64,000 nt of DNA from Streptosporangium carneum (GCF_027922005.1 NZ_BSEV01000002.1:682001-746000); one strand, 5' to 3'; shown: positions 34,154 to 42,844, counted from the stretch's first letter. Notes: generated from the letters alone by a model not told the origin. Program-made: numbers and translations.

Positions 34154-34878
34154 TCCAGGGCCGTGAGATCGCCACACCGGTGCGCGTCAGGGACGCCTCG
34201 GTATGCAGCGTTTCGTACCTGGTCCGGGCGGACGCCGCCCGAGCAGTGATCGCCTACTCGGGGCTCGACGTCGCCGAGGTGCTGCCGGGCAAGGCCCTGT
34301 GCACCCTGATGTTCGCCGACTACACGGACGGCGACCTGGACGCCTATCGGGAGTTCGGCGTCGCCTTCCTGATCAGGCCTCCGGACGCGGGGCCCGCACC
34401 CCGCCGCCTGAGCCTGCGCGCGGGCCTGGCGGAGCTGCACAGGGCGGGGACCGGGGCGTTCGTGCACTGGCTCCCCGTCGACCGGGACTTCACCCTGGAG
34501 GCGGGTCGCACGATCTGGGGCTTCCCCAAGGAACTCGCCGACATCGACCTTCGCCTGTCGTCCCCCTACAAGCGGTGCGTCGTCCGCAAGGACGGCCGCC
34601 TGGTGCTGGACCTCCTCGTCAGGCCCGGCGTCCCGATGCCGGTGGGCGGCACGATCGCGCCCACGGACGTCTACAGCCACCTGGACGGCGTCACCCGTCG
34701 CATCCCGTGGTCGACGACCCCCCGAGGCGTCCGCGCGCGTCCCGGCGGCGCGCTGATCCGCCTCGGCAACCACCCGATCGCCAAGGAGCTCAGCGAGCTG
34801 GGCCTGCCCAAACACGCCCTGCTGAGCAGCACGATCTCCCGCGTCCCCATGGTCTTCGGCGAGGCGAAGCAGCTCTAG
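34138..34878 (+). CDS. Acetoacetate decarboxylase-family protein
   Basis: 246 residues. Family features include PGKALCTLMFADYTDGDLDAYREFG and TLEAGRTIWGFPKELADIDL; the Lys of GFPKE sits in the position typical of the ADC fold. The reaction is not certain, since many members are not acetoacetate decarboxylases. The ATG at 34138 has its only GGAGG one base upstream, too close for normal use, so translation may depend on coupling to the overlapping glycosyltransferase. The TAG stop is the first three bases of the adjacent MITE-like element, so the native C-terminus may have been changed. Confidence 0.8.
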   Translation: MARHLIQGREIATPVRVRDASVCSVSYLVRADAARAVIAYSGLDVAEVLPGKALCTLMFADYTDGDLDAYREFGVAFLIRPPDAGPAPRRLSLRAGLAELHRAGTGAFVHWLPVDRDFTLEAGRTIWGFPKELADIDLRLSSPYKRCVVRKDGRLVLDLLVRPGVPMPVGGTIAPTDVYSHLDGVTRRIPWSTTPRGVRARPGGALIRLGNHPIAKELSELGLPKHALLSSTISRVPMVFGEAKQL

Positions 34879-35038
34879 GGCCTGTTTTGTGGATCTTCGC
34901 CGTAGCGAGGATCGGCCAGGCGGATGCACCGCAAGGCGGAGGAGGAGCTCATAACGGAGTTATGGGCGACGACGACAACGCGGCGGGGCGCCGTCTGGCC
35001 GACCGCAGTAGGCGGAAAGATCCACAAAACAGGCCCTA
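34876..35038. mobile_element. 163-bp MITE-like palindromic element
   Basis: Perfect 22-base terminal inverted repeats at 34876-34897 and 35017-35038, containing GGCCTGTTTTGTGGATCTT and its complement, flanked by CTAG on both sides. This matches the YTAR-type target duplication of IS5-group elements. The interior is itself an imperfect palindrome centred near CATAACGGAGTTATG, so the two strands read alike. There is no transposase. Probably a non-autonomous element moved by a related IS elsewhere in the genome. Confidence 0.75.
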
Positions 35039-35151
35039 GGGCCTCGCCGCCCCGTCTGTCTCCTGTCTCCCGTCCGCCCCGCGGAACGGCATGCAGAAAT
35101 CGGCAACAAGCGTGCAGGCAGGGGCAACGACTTTCCGGCTCCCGCTCATTA

Positions 35152-35163
35152 GGTTCATGAACC
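35152..35163. promoter_or_regulatory. 12-bp palindrome upstream of the oxidoreductase gene
   Basis: GGTTCATGAACC, a perfect palindrome about 90 bases before the F420-type oxidoreductase gene. It could be a regulator-binding site. No cognate regulator is adjacent. Confidence 0.35.
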
Positions 35164-35250
35164 GAGGGAAGCCGGAGCACCGGTGGTGCGGCGCGTCTCC
35201 GATGCGACCTCGGGGATCTCGGAAGCCACTGGACGCACACGGAAGCCACC

Positions 35251-36219
35251 ATGGACAAACGCCTGTCGATCATGCTCCCTCTCATGGCCGCCACGCCCGA
35301 ACAGCTGCGGCCGTTTCTCACCCTGGTGTCGGAGACGCCCGCGACCAGGCTGTGGACCGGCCAGTCGCTGACCATCGACCATCTGATGGCGCTGGCGTTC
35401 CTCGCAGGCCGCGGACTGCGCGTTCCCATCGGCACCGGCGTGAACGTGATGCCGTTGAAGCATCCGTACCAGACGGCCGTGGACTTCCGGACGCTGGCGC
35501 TGCTCCTCGGCCAGCCCGTCACCGCCGGACTGGGCCTGGGGCACAGGCAGGTGCAGCGGGCGCTGACCGGGCGGACGTACGCCGGTCAGCTCGACGCGGC
35601 CCGCGAGTACCTCAGAGTGCTGCGTTCCCTGCTGTCCGGCTCCCCCGTCGACGCCGACGGACGGTATTTCCCGATGACGGGGAGGATGACGCGGCTCCAG
35701 CACCCTCCCGTCGAGATCGGAGCGGGCGTGCTGCGTCCCGGCATGGCCCAGGTGGCGGCGGAGACCGCGGACGCGGCCATCACCTGGCTCGTCCCCCTGG
35801 AGTACCTCTCCGAGGAGATCCTCCCCGTGCTGACCGCGAAGGCGGCCGAGGCCGGACGTCCGAGACCGCGGGTCGTGGCCATCGTCCCGCTGGTCCTGGA
35901 CAGGCCCGGGCGGGACACGGTGGAGATCGCCGGGTTGGCGACGGCGAGCCGCGTCCGGGCGGACCACTACGCCGACATGCTGCGGAAGGCGGGGATCGCG
36001 GCCGGTCCGCACGAGTCGGCGCAGCTCGTCAAGGAGCTGATGGCGCGCAACGTGGTCCTCTCCGGCGGCGCGCGGGACGTCCGCGGGACATTGGAGTCCT
36101 ACTGGCGGGCGGGCGTGGACGAGGTGGTCCTGGACACCACCGGCGTCGTCAGGAAACACGGGATCAGACAGGCCAGGAACGACCTTGAGGAAGTCGTCCT
36201 CACGCACTTCGGGAAGTGA
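35251..36219 (+). CDS. LLM-class (luciferase-like) F420-dependent oxidoreductase
   Basis: 322 residues with the luciferase-like TIM-barrel pattern: VPIGTGVNVMPLKHPYQTAVDFRTLALL, VTAGLGLG, YFPMTGRMTRLQHPPVEIGAGVLRPGMAQVAAETADAAITW. Actinobacterial members mostly use reduced F420, whose chromophore is made by the FbiC encoded at 14037. Substrate unknown. No strong ribosome site precedes the ATG. Confidence 0.82.
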   Translation: MDKRLSIMLPLMAATPEQLRPFLTLVSETPATRLWTGQSLTIDHLMALAFLAGRGLRVPIGTGVNVMPLKHPYQTAVDFRTLALLLGQPVTAGLGLGHRQVQRALTGRTYAGQLDAAREYLRVLRSLLSGSPVDADGRYFPMTGRMTRLQHPPVEIGAGVLRPGMAQVAAETADAAITWLVPLEYLSEEILPVLTAKAAEAGRPRPRVVAIVPLVLDRPGRDTVEIAGLATASRVRADHYADMLRKAGIAAGPHESAQLVKELMARNVVLSGGARDVRGTLESYWRAGVDEVVLDTTGVVRKHGIRQARNDLEEVVLTHFGK

Positions 36220-36324
36220 GGGCGGATCAGCCCTCCCGTGGTCACCGCGACCAGGCCGTGCATCGAAAGCGGATCAATAGGGTTGGGCCGTGATGGGTGT
36301 CGCGCCAGGGCTGAGGAGGTCGCC

Positions 36325-36909
36325 GTGTTGTTCGGGTCGCGGACCGGATTCGGTTTGGAGTTCCACGTCGAACAGGACCCGGGGCTGCTGTGCGTCGACG
36401 TCTTCGTCGGAGGGCTCCATGTGAACACGTGGGACAACGCGTTCTATCCGCCACTGCTGGTCAAGAAGCTCAAGGACGAGCTCAGCCGCTTTCGCACGCC
36501 GACCGCGCCGCCGGTGGGGTTCGCCTCGCCGTCCGAGTCCTTTCGCGTCGCCGAGAGCTGGATGTACGACGACACCGGTAGCGGAGCCGTACCTGGGGCC
36601 GAGGCGGCACTCGCGCGGTGTGCGTTCCTGGAGTGGGGGGAGTGCACCGACGAGGTGACGGCGTTCGCGTTCCCTGACGGGGACCGGGTGCACCTCGCTT
36701 GTCGGGTACGCGATGGAGGCGGTCCCGCCTGGGGCACCGAGGCCCGGCGTGAGCCGACGGTGGTGTCGGTGAGCCGGACGGTGCTCGTCGAGACGCTGGA
36801 GGGCGGCCTCGTCATCGCCGAACGCGAGTGGTCCGCCCGGCTCGCCGCCGTCAAGGCCCGCAGTGACGCAGGTGACGGTGAGGACGTGTCCGGCGTGCGT
36901 TCTCCGTAG
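36325..36909 (+). CDS. Hypothetical protein
   Basis: 194 residues from GTG 36325, chosen because GAGGAGG lies 7 bases upstream; a longer frame from 36238 lacks such a site. Begins MLFGSRTGFGLEFHVEQDPGLLCVDVFVGGLHV, with the centre DNAFYPPLLVKKLKDEL. No signal or membrane segment. I do not recognise a family. It sits upstream of a SUKH-like gene and could belong to the same accessory module. Confidence 0.7.
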   Translation: MLFGSRTGFGLEFHVEQDPGLLCVDVFVGGLHVNTWDNAFYPPLLVKKLKDELSRFRTPTAPPVGFASPSESFRVAESWMYDDTGSGAVPGAEAALARCAFLEWGECTDEVTAFAFPDGDRVHLACRVRDGGGPAWGTEARREPTVVSVSRTVLVETLEGGLVIAEREWSARLAAVKARSDAGDGEDVSGVRSP

Positions 36910-37044
36910 TACTTCAGCCGTAGATCGTGATCATGTTGGGGCCGCCGTCGGCCGGTTGTCGTGGTTTTCTTGGGAGCGGTGCTGGTGGGAGTGGCTGTGC
37001 CGCCGCTTGTCAGGGCCGCCGGAGTCTGTTGGGAGGGGTGCAGG

Positions 37045-37428
37045 GTGGCGGGGTCGGTTTCGAGGCCGGCGGCGGCGACGCCGGACGATGTGACGCGGGC
37101 GCGGGCCGAGACGGCGATGAGCCTTCCAGTTCCGCTGGTGGCACTGTGGAGCGTGAGGGACGGCCTTCACACAGAATCCGGTGTCACGGTGTACTCGGCA
37201 GGGGACATCGGTGAACGCAACGCCGCTTACGAAGTCGCGCGGTATGCACCAGGATTCCTCCTCGTCGGCGATGACAGTGGTGGCCGCGGATTCCTCCTGC
37301 GTGCCGATGACCCGGACTCCGCCGTGTTCTCCTCCGGTCTGGGCGATCTGGAGCCTGCGGACTTCGACGTCGTGGCCGTGGACTTCGCGTCCTGGATCGA
37401 ATCGCTTGGCCCTGCCCCTTCCTGCTGA
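37045..37428 (+). CDS. SUKH (SMI1/KNR4)-like protein
   Basis: About 127 residues from GTG 37045, preceded by GGGAGGGG. The pattern [49 protein letters not shown] and a C-terminal [13 protein letters not shown] fits the SUKH superfamily, many of whose members are immunity proteins against polymorphic toxins. No toxin gene is adjacent, so it may be an orphan immunity gene. An open frame reaches upstream to 36961 without support. Confidence 0.65.
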   Translation: MAGSVSRPAAATPDDVTRARAETAMSLPVPLVALWSVRDGLHTESGVTVYSAGDIGERNAAYEVARYAPGFLLVGDDSGGRGFLLRADDPDSAVFSSGLGDLEPADFDVVAVDFASWIESLGPAPSC

Positions 37429-37579
37429 CAAAGGGCATTCTCGGGTTCGCTCACCGGCGTGGGCTGAACGAGTCAGCGTGTGTCGAAGAACGAGTGACTA
37501 TGACCAGCGCATTCGCTTCGGCCGAGGGCGGGGAAAAAAGCTTCGCGATGCGAGTGCGCCGGATGGCAGGGTGCAACGC

Positions 37580-38146
37580 ATGGCACCCCAGTACCAGATT
37601 CGCGCGGACTACGACGCTGACACGATCGTGGTCTACCAGGCATACGCGCCTGCCATAGCCGACGCGGCGCTGCGAGCGGGCCGCTTCGTCGCGCCGTTCT
37701 CATTCCACAGGATGACATGGATCAAGCCCTCGTTCCTGTGGCTCATGCATCGCAGCAACTGGGCCCGCAAACCCGGTCAGGAGCGCGTTCTCGCAGTGCG
37801 GATGACCCGGCAGGGCTGGGAGGAGGCTCTGTCCCAGGCCGTGCTCACGACCGCGGACCCGGCAGCCGTGACCCAGGCAGCCGTACATGTCCAGTGGGAC
37901 CCGGAACGCTCGTTGCGCGGAGCGGCACTGAACCACTACAGCATCCAGGTCGGCATCGGCCGCAATCTGATCCGCGCGTTCACCGACGACTGGATCGTCA
38001 GCCTCACCGACCTCACCCCCCAGGTCCGCAAGGCCGCGGTGTTGACACAGACCGGGCACGCCACCAAAGCCCAGCGGCTGTTCCCCGCAGAGCGGGTGTA
38101 TCCACTGCCACGGACGCTGGAAAGCCTCCTTTCCCCGGGCAGATGA
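37580..38146 (+). CDS. DUF4291 domain protein
   Basis: 188 residues. Family signature near the start: [34 protein letters not shown], then [21 protein letters not shown] and [25 protein letters not shown]4291 has no known activity. The ATG at 37580 (or GTG 37571) is preferred over the long upstream open frame, which overlaps the SUKH-like gene. Confidence 0.88.
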   Translation: MAPQYQIRADYDADTIVVYQAYAPAIADAALRAGRFVAPFSFHRMTWIKPSFLWLMHRSNWARKPGQERVLAVRMTRQGWEEALSQAVLTTADPAAVTQAAVHVQWDPERSLRGAALNHYSIQVGIGRNLIRAFTDDWIVSLTDLTPQVRKAAVLTQTGHATKAQRLFPAERVYPLPRTLESLLSPGR

Positions 38147-38210
38147 CGGCCGACCGGCGAGGGACAGGTCGCCCGCGCCCGAGACACTACGAGTCCTTTC
38201 GCAACAAGCT

Positions 38211-39128
38211 TCAGACCTCGAGGTCGAGCATCGGCAGTTCGGCCCTCGTGGGGAGGCCCTGCCAGTCGCTGGGCCCCGAGGCGGCGAAGGCCGCCAGCTG
38301 CGCGCCCCTGCGCAGCCTGTCCGCGGGGTGCAGCCGTTCCAGCAGCGCGCTGAGATAACCGGCGACGAAGGCGTCGTGCGAGCCGCCGGGGTCGACCACC
38401 GGGGCGGCGAGACCGGGCGCGTCGTGGCGGACGCCGTCGACCCTGACGCTCGCGCCCCTGGCGCCCCGCATCACGACGACCTGCCGGCCGCCGCCGAGCG
38501 CCGGCTTGACCAGGTCGAGCTCGCTCTGCCTGACGAACAGCAGGTCCGCGGAGGAGGCCAGCGCGCCGAGGATCTCCTCGGCCTCGCGCAGGTCGGGCCA
38601 GAGCTGGTCGCGGTAGTCGACGGCCACCGAGACGACGGCTCCCGCGTTCTGCGCGGCCCGTACCGCGGCGTGCATGGCGTCGCGCGCGCTCAGCGCGGCG
38701 GTGATCCCGCTGACGTGCAGGATGCGGGCGGTCGCGATCCGGTCCACGGGAACGTTCCCCTGCGCCAGCCGCGCGGCCGTACGGTAGTAGGTGACCCTGC
38801 CCGCCTGCCCCAGCCTGGTCTCCCGCAGCACCATCCCGGTCGCGGACCCGTCCTCGGCCCGGGCGTCGGAGACGTCCACCCCCTCTCCGCGCAGCGCGGT
38901 GAGGATCCGGACGCCGACCTCGTCCGCGCCCACCTTGCCCAGCCACGCCACCTTGTGCCCGAGCCTGGCCAGCCCGACCGCGACGGTGAACTCGGCCCCC
39001 GCGACATCCAGTCTGGCCTCGTGCTCGTGACGGAGCCGGCCGCTGGTGACGACGCCGAAGGCCTCGCCGAGGGTGTAGACGTCCACGCCGGAACCTTTCG
39101 CGGCGTCGTGCGACGCCGATGGAGCCAT
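38211..39128 (-). CDS. PfkB-family carbohydrate kinase with altered active-site motif
   Basis: 305 residues. Ribokinase fold: VYTLGEAFGVVTSG, AGAEFTVAVGLARLGHKVAWLGKVGADEVG, ILHVSGITAALS. The C-terminal signature, normally DTxGAGDAF, reads VDPGGSHDAFVAG: the catalytic Asp is kept but the anion-hole GAG is replaced by GSH. It may be a divergent 2-keto-3-deoxygluconate-type sugar kinase or have reduced activity. Divergent from the GntR regulator at 39476, which may control it. Confidence 0.82.
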   Translation of the reverse strand: MAPSASHDAAKGSGVDVYTLGEAFGVVTSGRLRHEHEARLDVAGAEFTVAVGLARLGHKVAWLGKVGADEVGVRILTALRGEGVDVSDARAEDGSATGMVLRETRLGQAGRVTYYRTAARLAQGNVPVDRIATARILHVSGITAALSARDAMHAAVRAAQNAGAVVSVAVDYRDQLWPDLREAEEILGALASSADLLFVRQSELDLVKPALGGGRQVVVMRGARGASVRVDGVRHDAPGLAAPVVDPGGSHDAFVAGYLSALLERLHPADRLRRGAQLAAFAASGPSDWQGLPTRAELPMLDLEV

Positions 39129-39475
39129 CGTTCGGATCCGGCCCGAGACCCGCTTTTACAGGCCGGAATCCGAACTCTAGCGACATATCGCGTACGGCAT
39201 TCGCCAAGCATCGGAACAGAGATCCAGCGGTGACATCGACGGCACGGGGACGACGCGGGGACGGCACGGAGAGGACACGGAGAGGACACGGACGGCCGTG
39301 CCCGCGACGGCGGCGGGGTCGTCGCCGGGGACGGGTCACGGGCGGCCCGGGGCCTCGAAGCCGTGACGACAGAGGTGAGACCTCAGAGGTCTGAGGACCT
39401 GCTATCGTCCTTGTCGAGGCGGCCAGGACGACGGCCGGGCGGTCCTCGACGCCGCGAACGACGGTGAGGTGAGCG
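39129..39475. other. Divergent intergenic region, PfkB kinase / GntR regulator
   Basis: 347 bases. Holds an 11-bp tandem repeat ACGGAGAGGAC (39266-39276 and 39277-39287) and an operator-like palindrome at 39378-39392 close to the GntR start. Both promoters must be here. No small gene is supported. Confidence 0.6.
39378..39392. promoter_or_regulatory. Candidate GntR operator
   Basis: AGACCTCAGAGGTCT, two perfect 6-base arms around CAG, about 85 bases upstream of the GntR start. The half-site spacing suits a dimeric winged-helix regulator, suggesting autoregulation. Confidence 0.45.
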
Positions 39476-40180
39476 ATGACGGAGCCATCAGGCCTGCGGC
39501 ACGGGCCTGTCGTGCCGCAGCTGGAGAGCCTGCTGCGCGAGCTGCTCAGGGAGAAGCGCTGGAAGGCCGGTGAGCGGCTGCCGAGCGAGGTGCGGCTCGC
39601 CGAGGAGCTCGGCGTCGGCCGGTCGTCCGTCCGGGAGGCGATCCGCCTGCTGGCGCGTGACGGCCTGGTGGACGTACGGCACGGCTCCGGCACCTTCGTC
39701 ACCGACCTGTCGCCGGTCACCGAGGAGGAGCCCGACGTGCGCCGGCTCCTGCGCAGGGCCCGGCTGCTCGAGGCGTACGAGGTGCGCAGGGCGCTCGAGG
39801 TCGAGGCCGCCAGGCTGGCCGCGCAGCGCATCCGCCCCGAGGACGTCGAGCGGCTGAGAGCGAGGTTGCGCGACCGTCAGGAGCGGTCCTGCGGCGAGCC
39901 GTCCGCCTTCGTCGACGCCGACCTCGAGTTCCACCGCGCGATCGTGGAGCTGTCCGGCAACGACGTCCTGGTCGGCCTGTTCACCCTGGTGCGCCCCGTG
40001 TTGCGCGAGGCGCTGATCGAGATGGTCGCGCACGAGACCGCCCTGCCCGACGTCTCGTGCGCCCACGCCGACGTGCTGGAGGCGCTGGCGCGCGGCGACG
40101 CCGAGGCCGCGATCGCCGCCACGGTCGACAACCTCGAGAGCACCATGGCGTTCATCCGGGCGGAGGCGGCGGATCGGTGA
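39476..40180 (+). CDS. GntR/FadR-type transcriptional regulator
   Basis: 234 residues. N-terminal winged helix at about 20-80 (AGERLPSEVRLAEELGVGRSSVREAIRLLARDGLVDVRHGSGTFV). The C-terminal FCD domain (about 95-225) has the helical metal/ligand core (DADLEFHRAIVELSGN, HADVLEALARGD). FadR-type regulators respond to small organic acids or sugars. The stop overlaps the ABC ATPase start as GTGA. Confidence 0.92.
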   Translation: MTEPSGLRHGPVVPQLESLLRELLREKRWKAGERLPSEVRLAEELGVGRSSVREAIRLLARDGLVDVRHGSGTFVTDLSPVTEEEPDVRRLLRRARLLEAYEVRRALEVEAARLAAQRIRPEDVERLRARLRDRQERSCGEPSAFVDADLEFHRAIVELSGNDVLVGLFTLVRPVLREALIEMVAHETALPDVSCAHADVLEALARGDAEAAIAATVDNLESTMAFIRAEAADR

Positions 40181-41097
40181 CGAGCGGAGAGGGCTCATCC
40201 CCGGTGAACGGAGGCGGCTCCCGGGAGAGCGGAGACGGCGGAGCGGTGACAGGCGGGAGCGGCAGGCCGGTCGTCGTCTCGCACCCCTCAGAGGCCGGGC
40301 CCGTGCTGCGCGTGCACGAGGTCGACGTCGTCCGCGACGGCGACCACCTGCTGCGGTCGATCTCCCTGACGGTGCGCAGAGGCGAACACTGGGCACTGCT
40401 CGGCGCCAACGGCGCGGGGAAGACCACGCTGCTCAACCTGCTCGGCGCGGTCGCCCACCCCACGCGCGGCGTGGTCGAGGTCCTGGGGCGCAGGCTCGGA
40501 CGGGTCGACATGCGGGAGCTGCGCTCCTACCTGGGCCACGTCGACCCGCGCCACTCGCCCGACTCGCCGCTGCGGGTCGAAGAGGTCGTCCTGACCGGCC
40601 TGACGAACACGATCGCGCTCGTGCCCCGCTGGACGCCCACGGCCGAGGAGTCCGAGCGCGCAAGACACCTGATCGAGATGCTCGGCATGGGCGCCAGGAG
40701 CGACGCGCGCTGGCCCACCCTGTCCCAGGGCGAACGCGGCCGAGCGCTGATCGCCAGGGCGCTCATGCCTCAGCCCCGGCTGCTGCTGTTCGACGAACCG
40801 GCGACGGGCCTGGACCTGGCCGCCCGCGAGCAGCTCCTCAGCAGCGTCGACGTCCTCAGGAGCGAGCATCCCTCGCTGGCCACGGTCCTGGTGACCCACC
40901 ACCTGGAGGAGCTCCCCGCGAGCACCACGCACGCGATGCTGCTGCGGCGGGGCCGCTGTCTGGCCTCGGGGCACGTCGCCGACGTCCTGACCACGGACCG
41001 GATCAGCGCCTGCTTCGACCACCCCGTCCGGATCACCCAAGACGACGGGCGGTGGAGCGCCAGAGCGGACCGGGTCATGGCTCTCGACGCCCCATGA
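40177..41097 (+). CDS. ABC transporter ATP-binding protein, no permease partner
   Basis: 306 residues, GTG start overlapping the GntR stop. Walker A GANGAGKTT at 76-84, signature LSQGERGR, Walker B LLLFDEPATGLD, switch His in LVTHHLEELP. The first ~40 residues are a Gly/Ser-rich tail. Single-domain ATPases of this ModF/iron-type class sometimes act without a linked permease, and no membrane partner is encoded nearby. Likely regulated with the GntR gene. Confidence 0.88.
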   Translation: MTSGEGSSPVNGGGSRESGDGGAVTGGSGRPVVVSHPSEAGPVLRVHEVDVVRDGDHLLRSISLTVRRGEHWALLGANGAGKTTLLNLLGAVAHPTRGVVEVLGRRLGRVDMRELRSYLGHVDPRHSPDSPLRVEEVVLTGLTNTIALVPRWTPTAEESERARHLIEMLGMGARSDARWPTLSQGERGRALIARALMPQPRLLLFDEPATGLDLAAREQLLSSVDVLRSEHPSLATVLVTHHLEELPASTTHAMLLRRGRCLASGHVADVLTTDRISACFDHPVRITQDDGRWSARADRVMALDAP

Positions 41098-41176
41098 CGA
41101 ACGGCGAACGGCACGCCGCCCCACGGCCGCGCCGCCCCGCCCGTGCCGCCTCCCGCCCCCGAAGGCCGTCCACGGG

Positions 41177-41200
41177 CCGCCGACCGGATCCGGTCGGCGG
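41177..41200. terminator. 24-bp perfect palindrome after the ABC gene
   Basis: Perfect self-complementary 24 bases centred on CGGATCCG (41177-41200), 80 bases after the ABC stop and 96 before the aldo/keto reductase. Either a terminator forming a long stem or an operator. With no loop, a protein-binding site is also possible. Confidence 0.5.
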
Positions 41201-41295
41201 GTGGCACGGGACACACCGTCAGATCTGTTGAACGACACCAGGACGGGTACCTGCACACTTGGGGCTCAACACACCAGAACACCAAGGGGGATTTG

Positions 41296-42129
41296 ATGAC
41301 CTCGGTACCCACCATCAGGTTGAACAACGGTGTCGAAATCCCGCAGTTGGGCTTCGGGACCTACCAGGTCAAGCCGGACGAGACGAAGGAGACGGTTCTC
41401 TCCGCGCTCGAGGTCGGCTTCCGGCACATCGACACCGCCGAGATGTACGGCAACGAGAAGCAGGTCGGCGAGGCGGTCCGCGCGTCCGGTCTCGACCGGG
41501 GCGACGTGTTCGTCACGAGCAAGCTGAACAACGGCTTCCACGCCTACGACGACGCCCTGAAGGCGTTCGACCGGTCGCTGGAGGACCTGGGGTTCGACTA
41601 CCTGGACCTGTTCCTCATCCACTGGCCGCTGCCCGACGTCGGCGACTTCGTGGAGACCTGGAGGGCGATGGAGAAGATCGCCCGCTCCGGCCGCGCCAGG
41701 GCGGTCGGCGTCTCCAACTTCCAGCCGCACCACCTGCGGCGGCTGCTCGAGGAGACCGAGATCGTGCCCGCGGCCAACCAGATCGAGGCGCACCCCTACC
41801 TGACGCAGGACGAGCTGCGCGCCTTCGACGCCGATCACGGCATCGCCACGGAGGCGTGGTCCCCGATCGCACAGGGCAAGGTGCTCGGCGACCCGACGAT
41901 CACGCGGATCGCCGAGCGGCACGGCAGGACGCCCGCCCAGGTGACGCTGCGCTGGCACCTCCAGCGCGGCGACATCGTCTTCCCCAAGTCGCTCAGGCGC
42001 GCCCGGATGGAGGAGAACTTCGACCTCTTCGACTTCGAGCTCAGCGACGACGAGATCGGGGAGATCTCCCGGCTCAACCGCGACGAGCGGGTGGGCCCCG
42101 ACCCGGACACGTTCAACTGGATCCCGTGA
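41296..42129 (+). CDS. Aldo/keto reductase
   Basis: 277 residues of the AKR superfamily. The full catalytic tetrad is visible: D46, Y51 (HIDTAEMYGNE), K76 (VTSKLNN) and H109 (LIHWP). NADPH-binding features include GVSNF and the C-terminal IVFPKS. It reduces aldehydes or ketones, resembling 2,5-diketo-D-gluconate reductases; the true substrate is unknown. AAGGGGG precedes the ATG at 41296; an upstream extension is not supported. Confidence 0.93.
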   Translation: MTSVPTIRLNNGVEIPQLGFGTYQVKPDETKETVLSALEVGFRHIDTAEMYGNEKQVGEAVRASGLDRGDVFVTSKLNNGFHAYDDALKAFDRSLEDLGFDYLDLFLIHWPLPDVGDFVETWRAMEKIARSGRARAVGVSNFQPHHLRRLLEETEIVPAANQIEAHPYLTQDELRAFDADHGIATEAWSPIAQGKVLGDPTITRIAERHGRTPAQVTLRWHLQRGDIVFPKSLRRARMEENFDLFDFELSDDEIGEISRLNRDERVGPDPDTFNWIP

Positions 42130-42138
42130 TCCCGTGTC

Positions 42139-42167
42139 CCGCGGGGACGGCCTCCACGGCCCCGCGG
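42139..42167. terminator. Bidirectional terminator-like hairpin
   Basis: CCGCGGGG (42139-42146) and CCCCGCGG (42160-42167) pair across 13 bases, between the convergent aldo/keto reductase and small membrane protein genes. Confidence 0.6.
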
Positions 42168-42183
42168 CGGCCGTCCCAGCGGC

Positions 42184-42447
42184 TCAGTCGAGAAGGGTGT
42201 GAAGCCCGACGACCGTGAGACCGCAGGCGCTCAGGCCCGCGACGACGGCGAGCGGGGGCGCGACGCCGCCCATGAAGGACAGGACGCCGATCACAAGCCC
42301 GACGACGACCGCCGTGGAAAGGACCAGAAGAGTGCGGAGGGTGAACAGCGGAGGCTTCGCCGACGGTGAGCCGTCGCGGGGCGGGACGCCGGGCTGAGGG
42401 TCCAGCGGCGGGCCGTCGCCGCCCTGCGGCGAGATGCCGTGAGACAT
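42184..42447 (-). CDS. Small two-helix membrane protein
   Basis: 87 residues from MSHGISPQGGDGPPLD. A Pro-rich cytoplasmic N-terminus of ~35 residues is followed by two hydrophobic helices (LLVLSTAVVVGLVIGVLSFM and LAVVAGLSACGLTVVGLHTLL). GGAGAGG precedes the ATG; a longer frame to 42495 is less likely. Function unknown. Confidence 0.7.
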   Translation of the reverse strand: MSHGISPQGGDGPPLDPQPGVPPRDGSPSAKPPLFTLRTLLVLSTAVVVGLVIGVLSFMGGVAPPLAVVAGLSACGLTVVGLHTLLD

Positions 42448-42719
42448 GAGGACCTCTCCGTGACGTCGAGCGTCTGACGGCTCACGTCCGCTCACGGGAG
42501 GCCTTCACCTGCCGCGACGGCCGAGCCGACAGCGGATCTTCCCCGGCCACCCCCTGGCCGGGGTCCCGCCCCCGATGGAGGGCTTGTGCTCTGGTGTTCC
42601 CACTCTGGGCAGGCCTGCTCGTCCGCCGCTCCTCCTTGGTCACGAACACCTTCAATCGTCACCAATCGAACATGGGTTCGATAGAGATCCCCCGGCGGGG
42701 ATTGCCCGGGGCGTGCCCG

Positions 42720-42812
42720 CGCTTTACCGGAGAGCGGGGCGGCACGACGCCGCCCCGGCGTGCTCTCGCTTCACCGGAGAGCGAGGCGGCACGACGCCGC
42801 CCCGCGTGTCCG
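42720..42812. repeat. 47-bp tandem repeat, each unit with a hairpin
   Basis: Two copies start at 42720 and 42767, sharing ACCGGAGAGCG and GGCGGCACGACGCCGCC. Each copy folds: GGGGCGGC/GCCGCCCC around ACGAC at 42736-42756, and GGCGGC/GCCGCC at 42785-42801. They lie just downstream of the glycosyltransferase gene on the minus strand and probably form a duplicated terminator. Confidence 0.75.
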
Positions 42813-42844
42813 CGCGAGCCGGGCCTCCGGAGGGATGCGCCGGG

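Noticed and set aside
34879..35522. Proteins seemingly encoded through the 163-bp palindrome on both strands
   Set aside because: The two strands read nearly alike because the element is a palindrome, not because genes are conserved. Ribosome sites are lacking.
39238..39300. 11-bp repeats as a regulator-binding array
   Set aside because: Only two full copies, in a GGACACGG-rich low-complexity stretch. Too weak to call a regulatory site.
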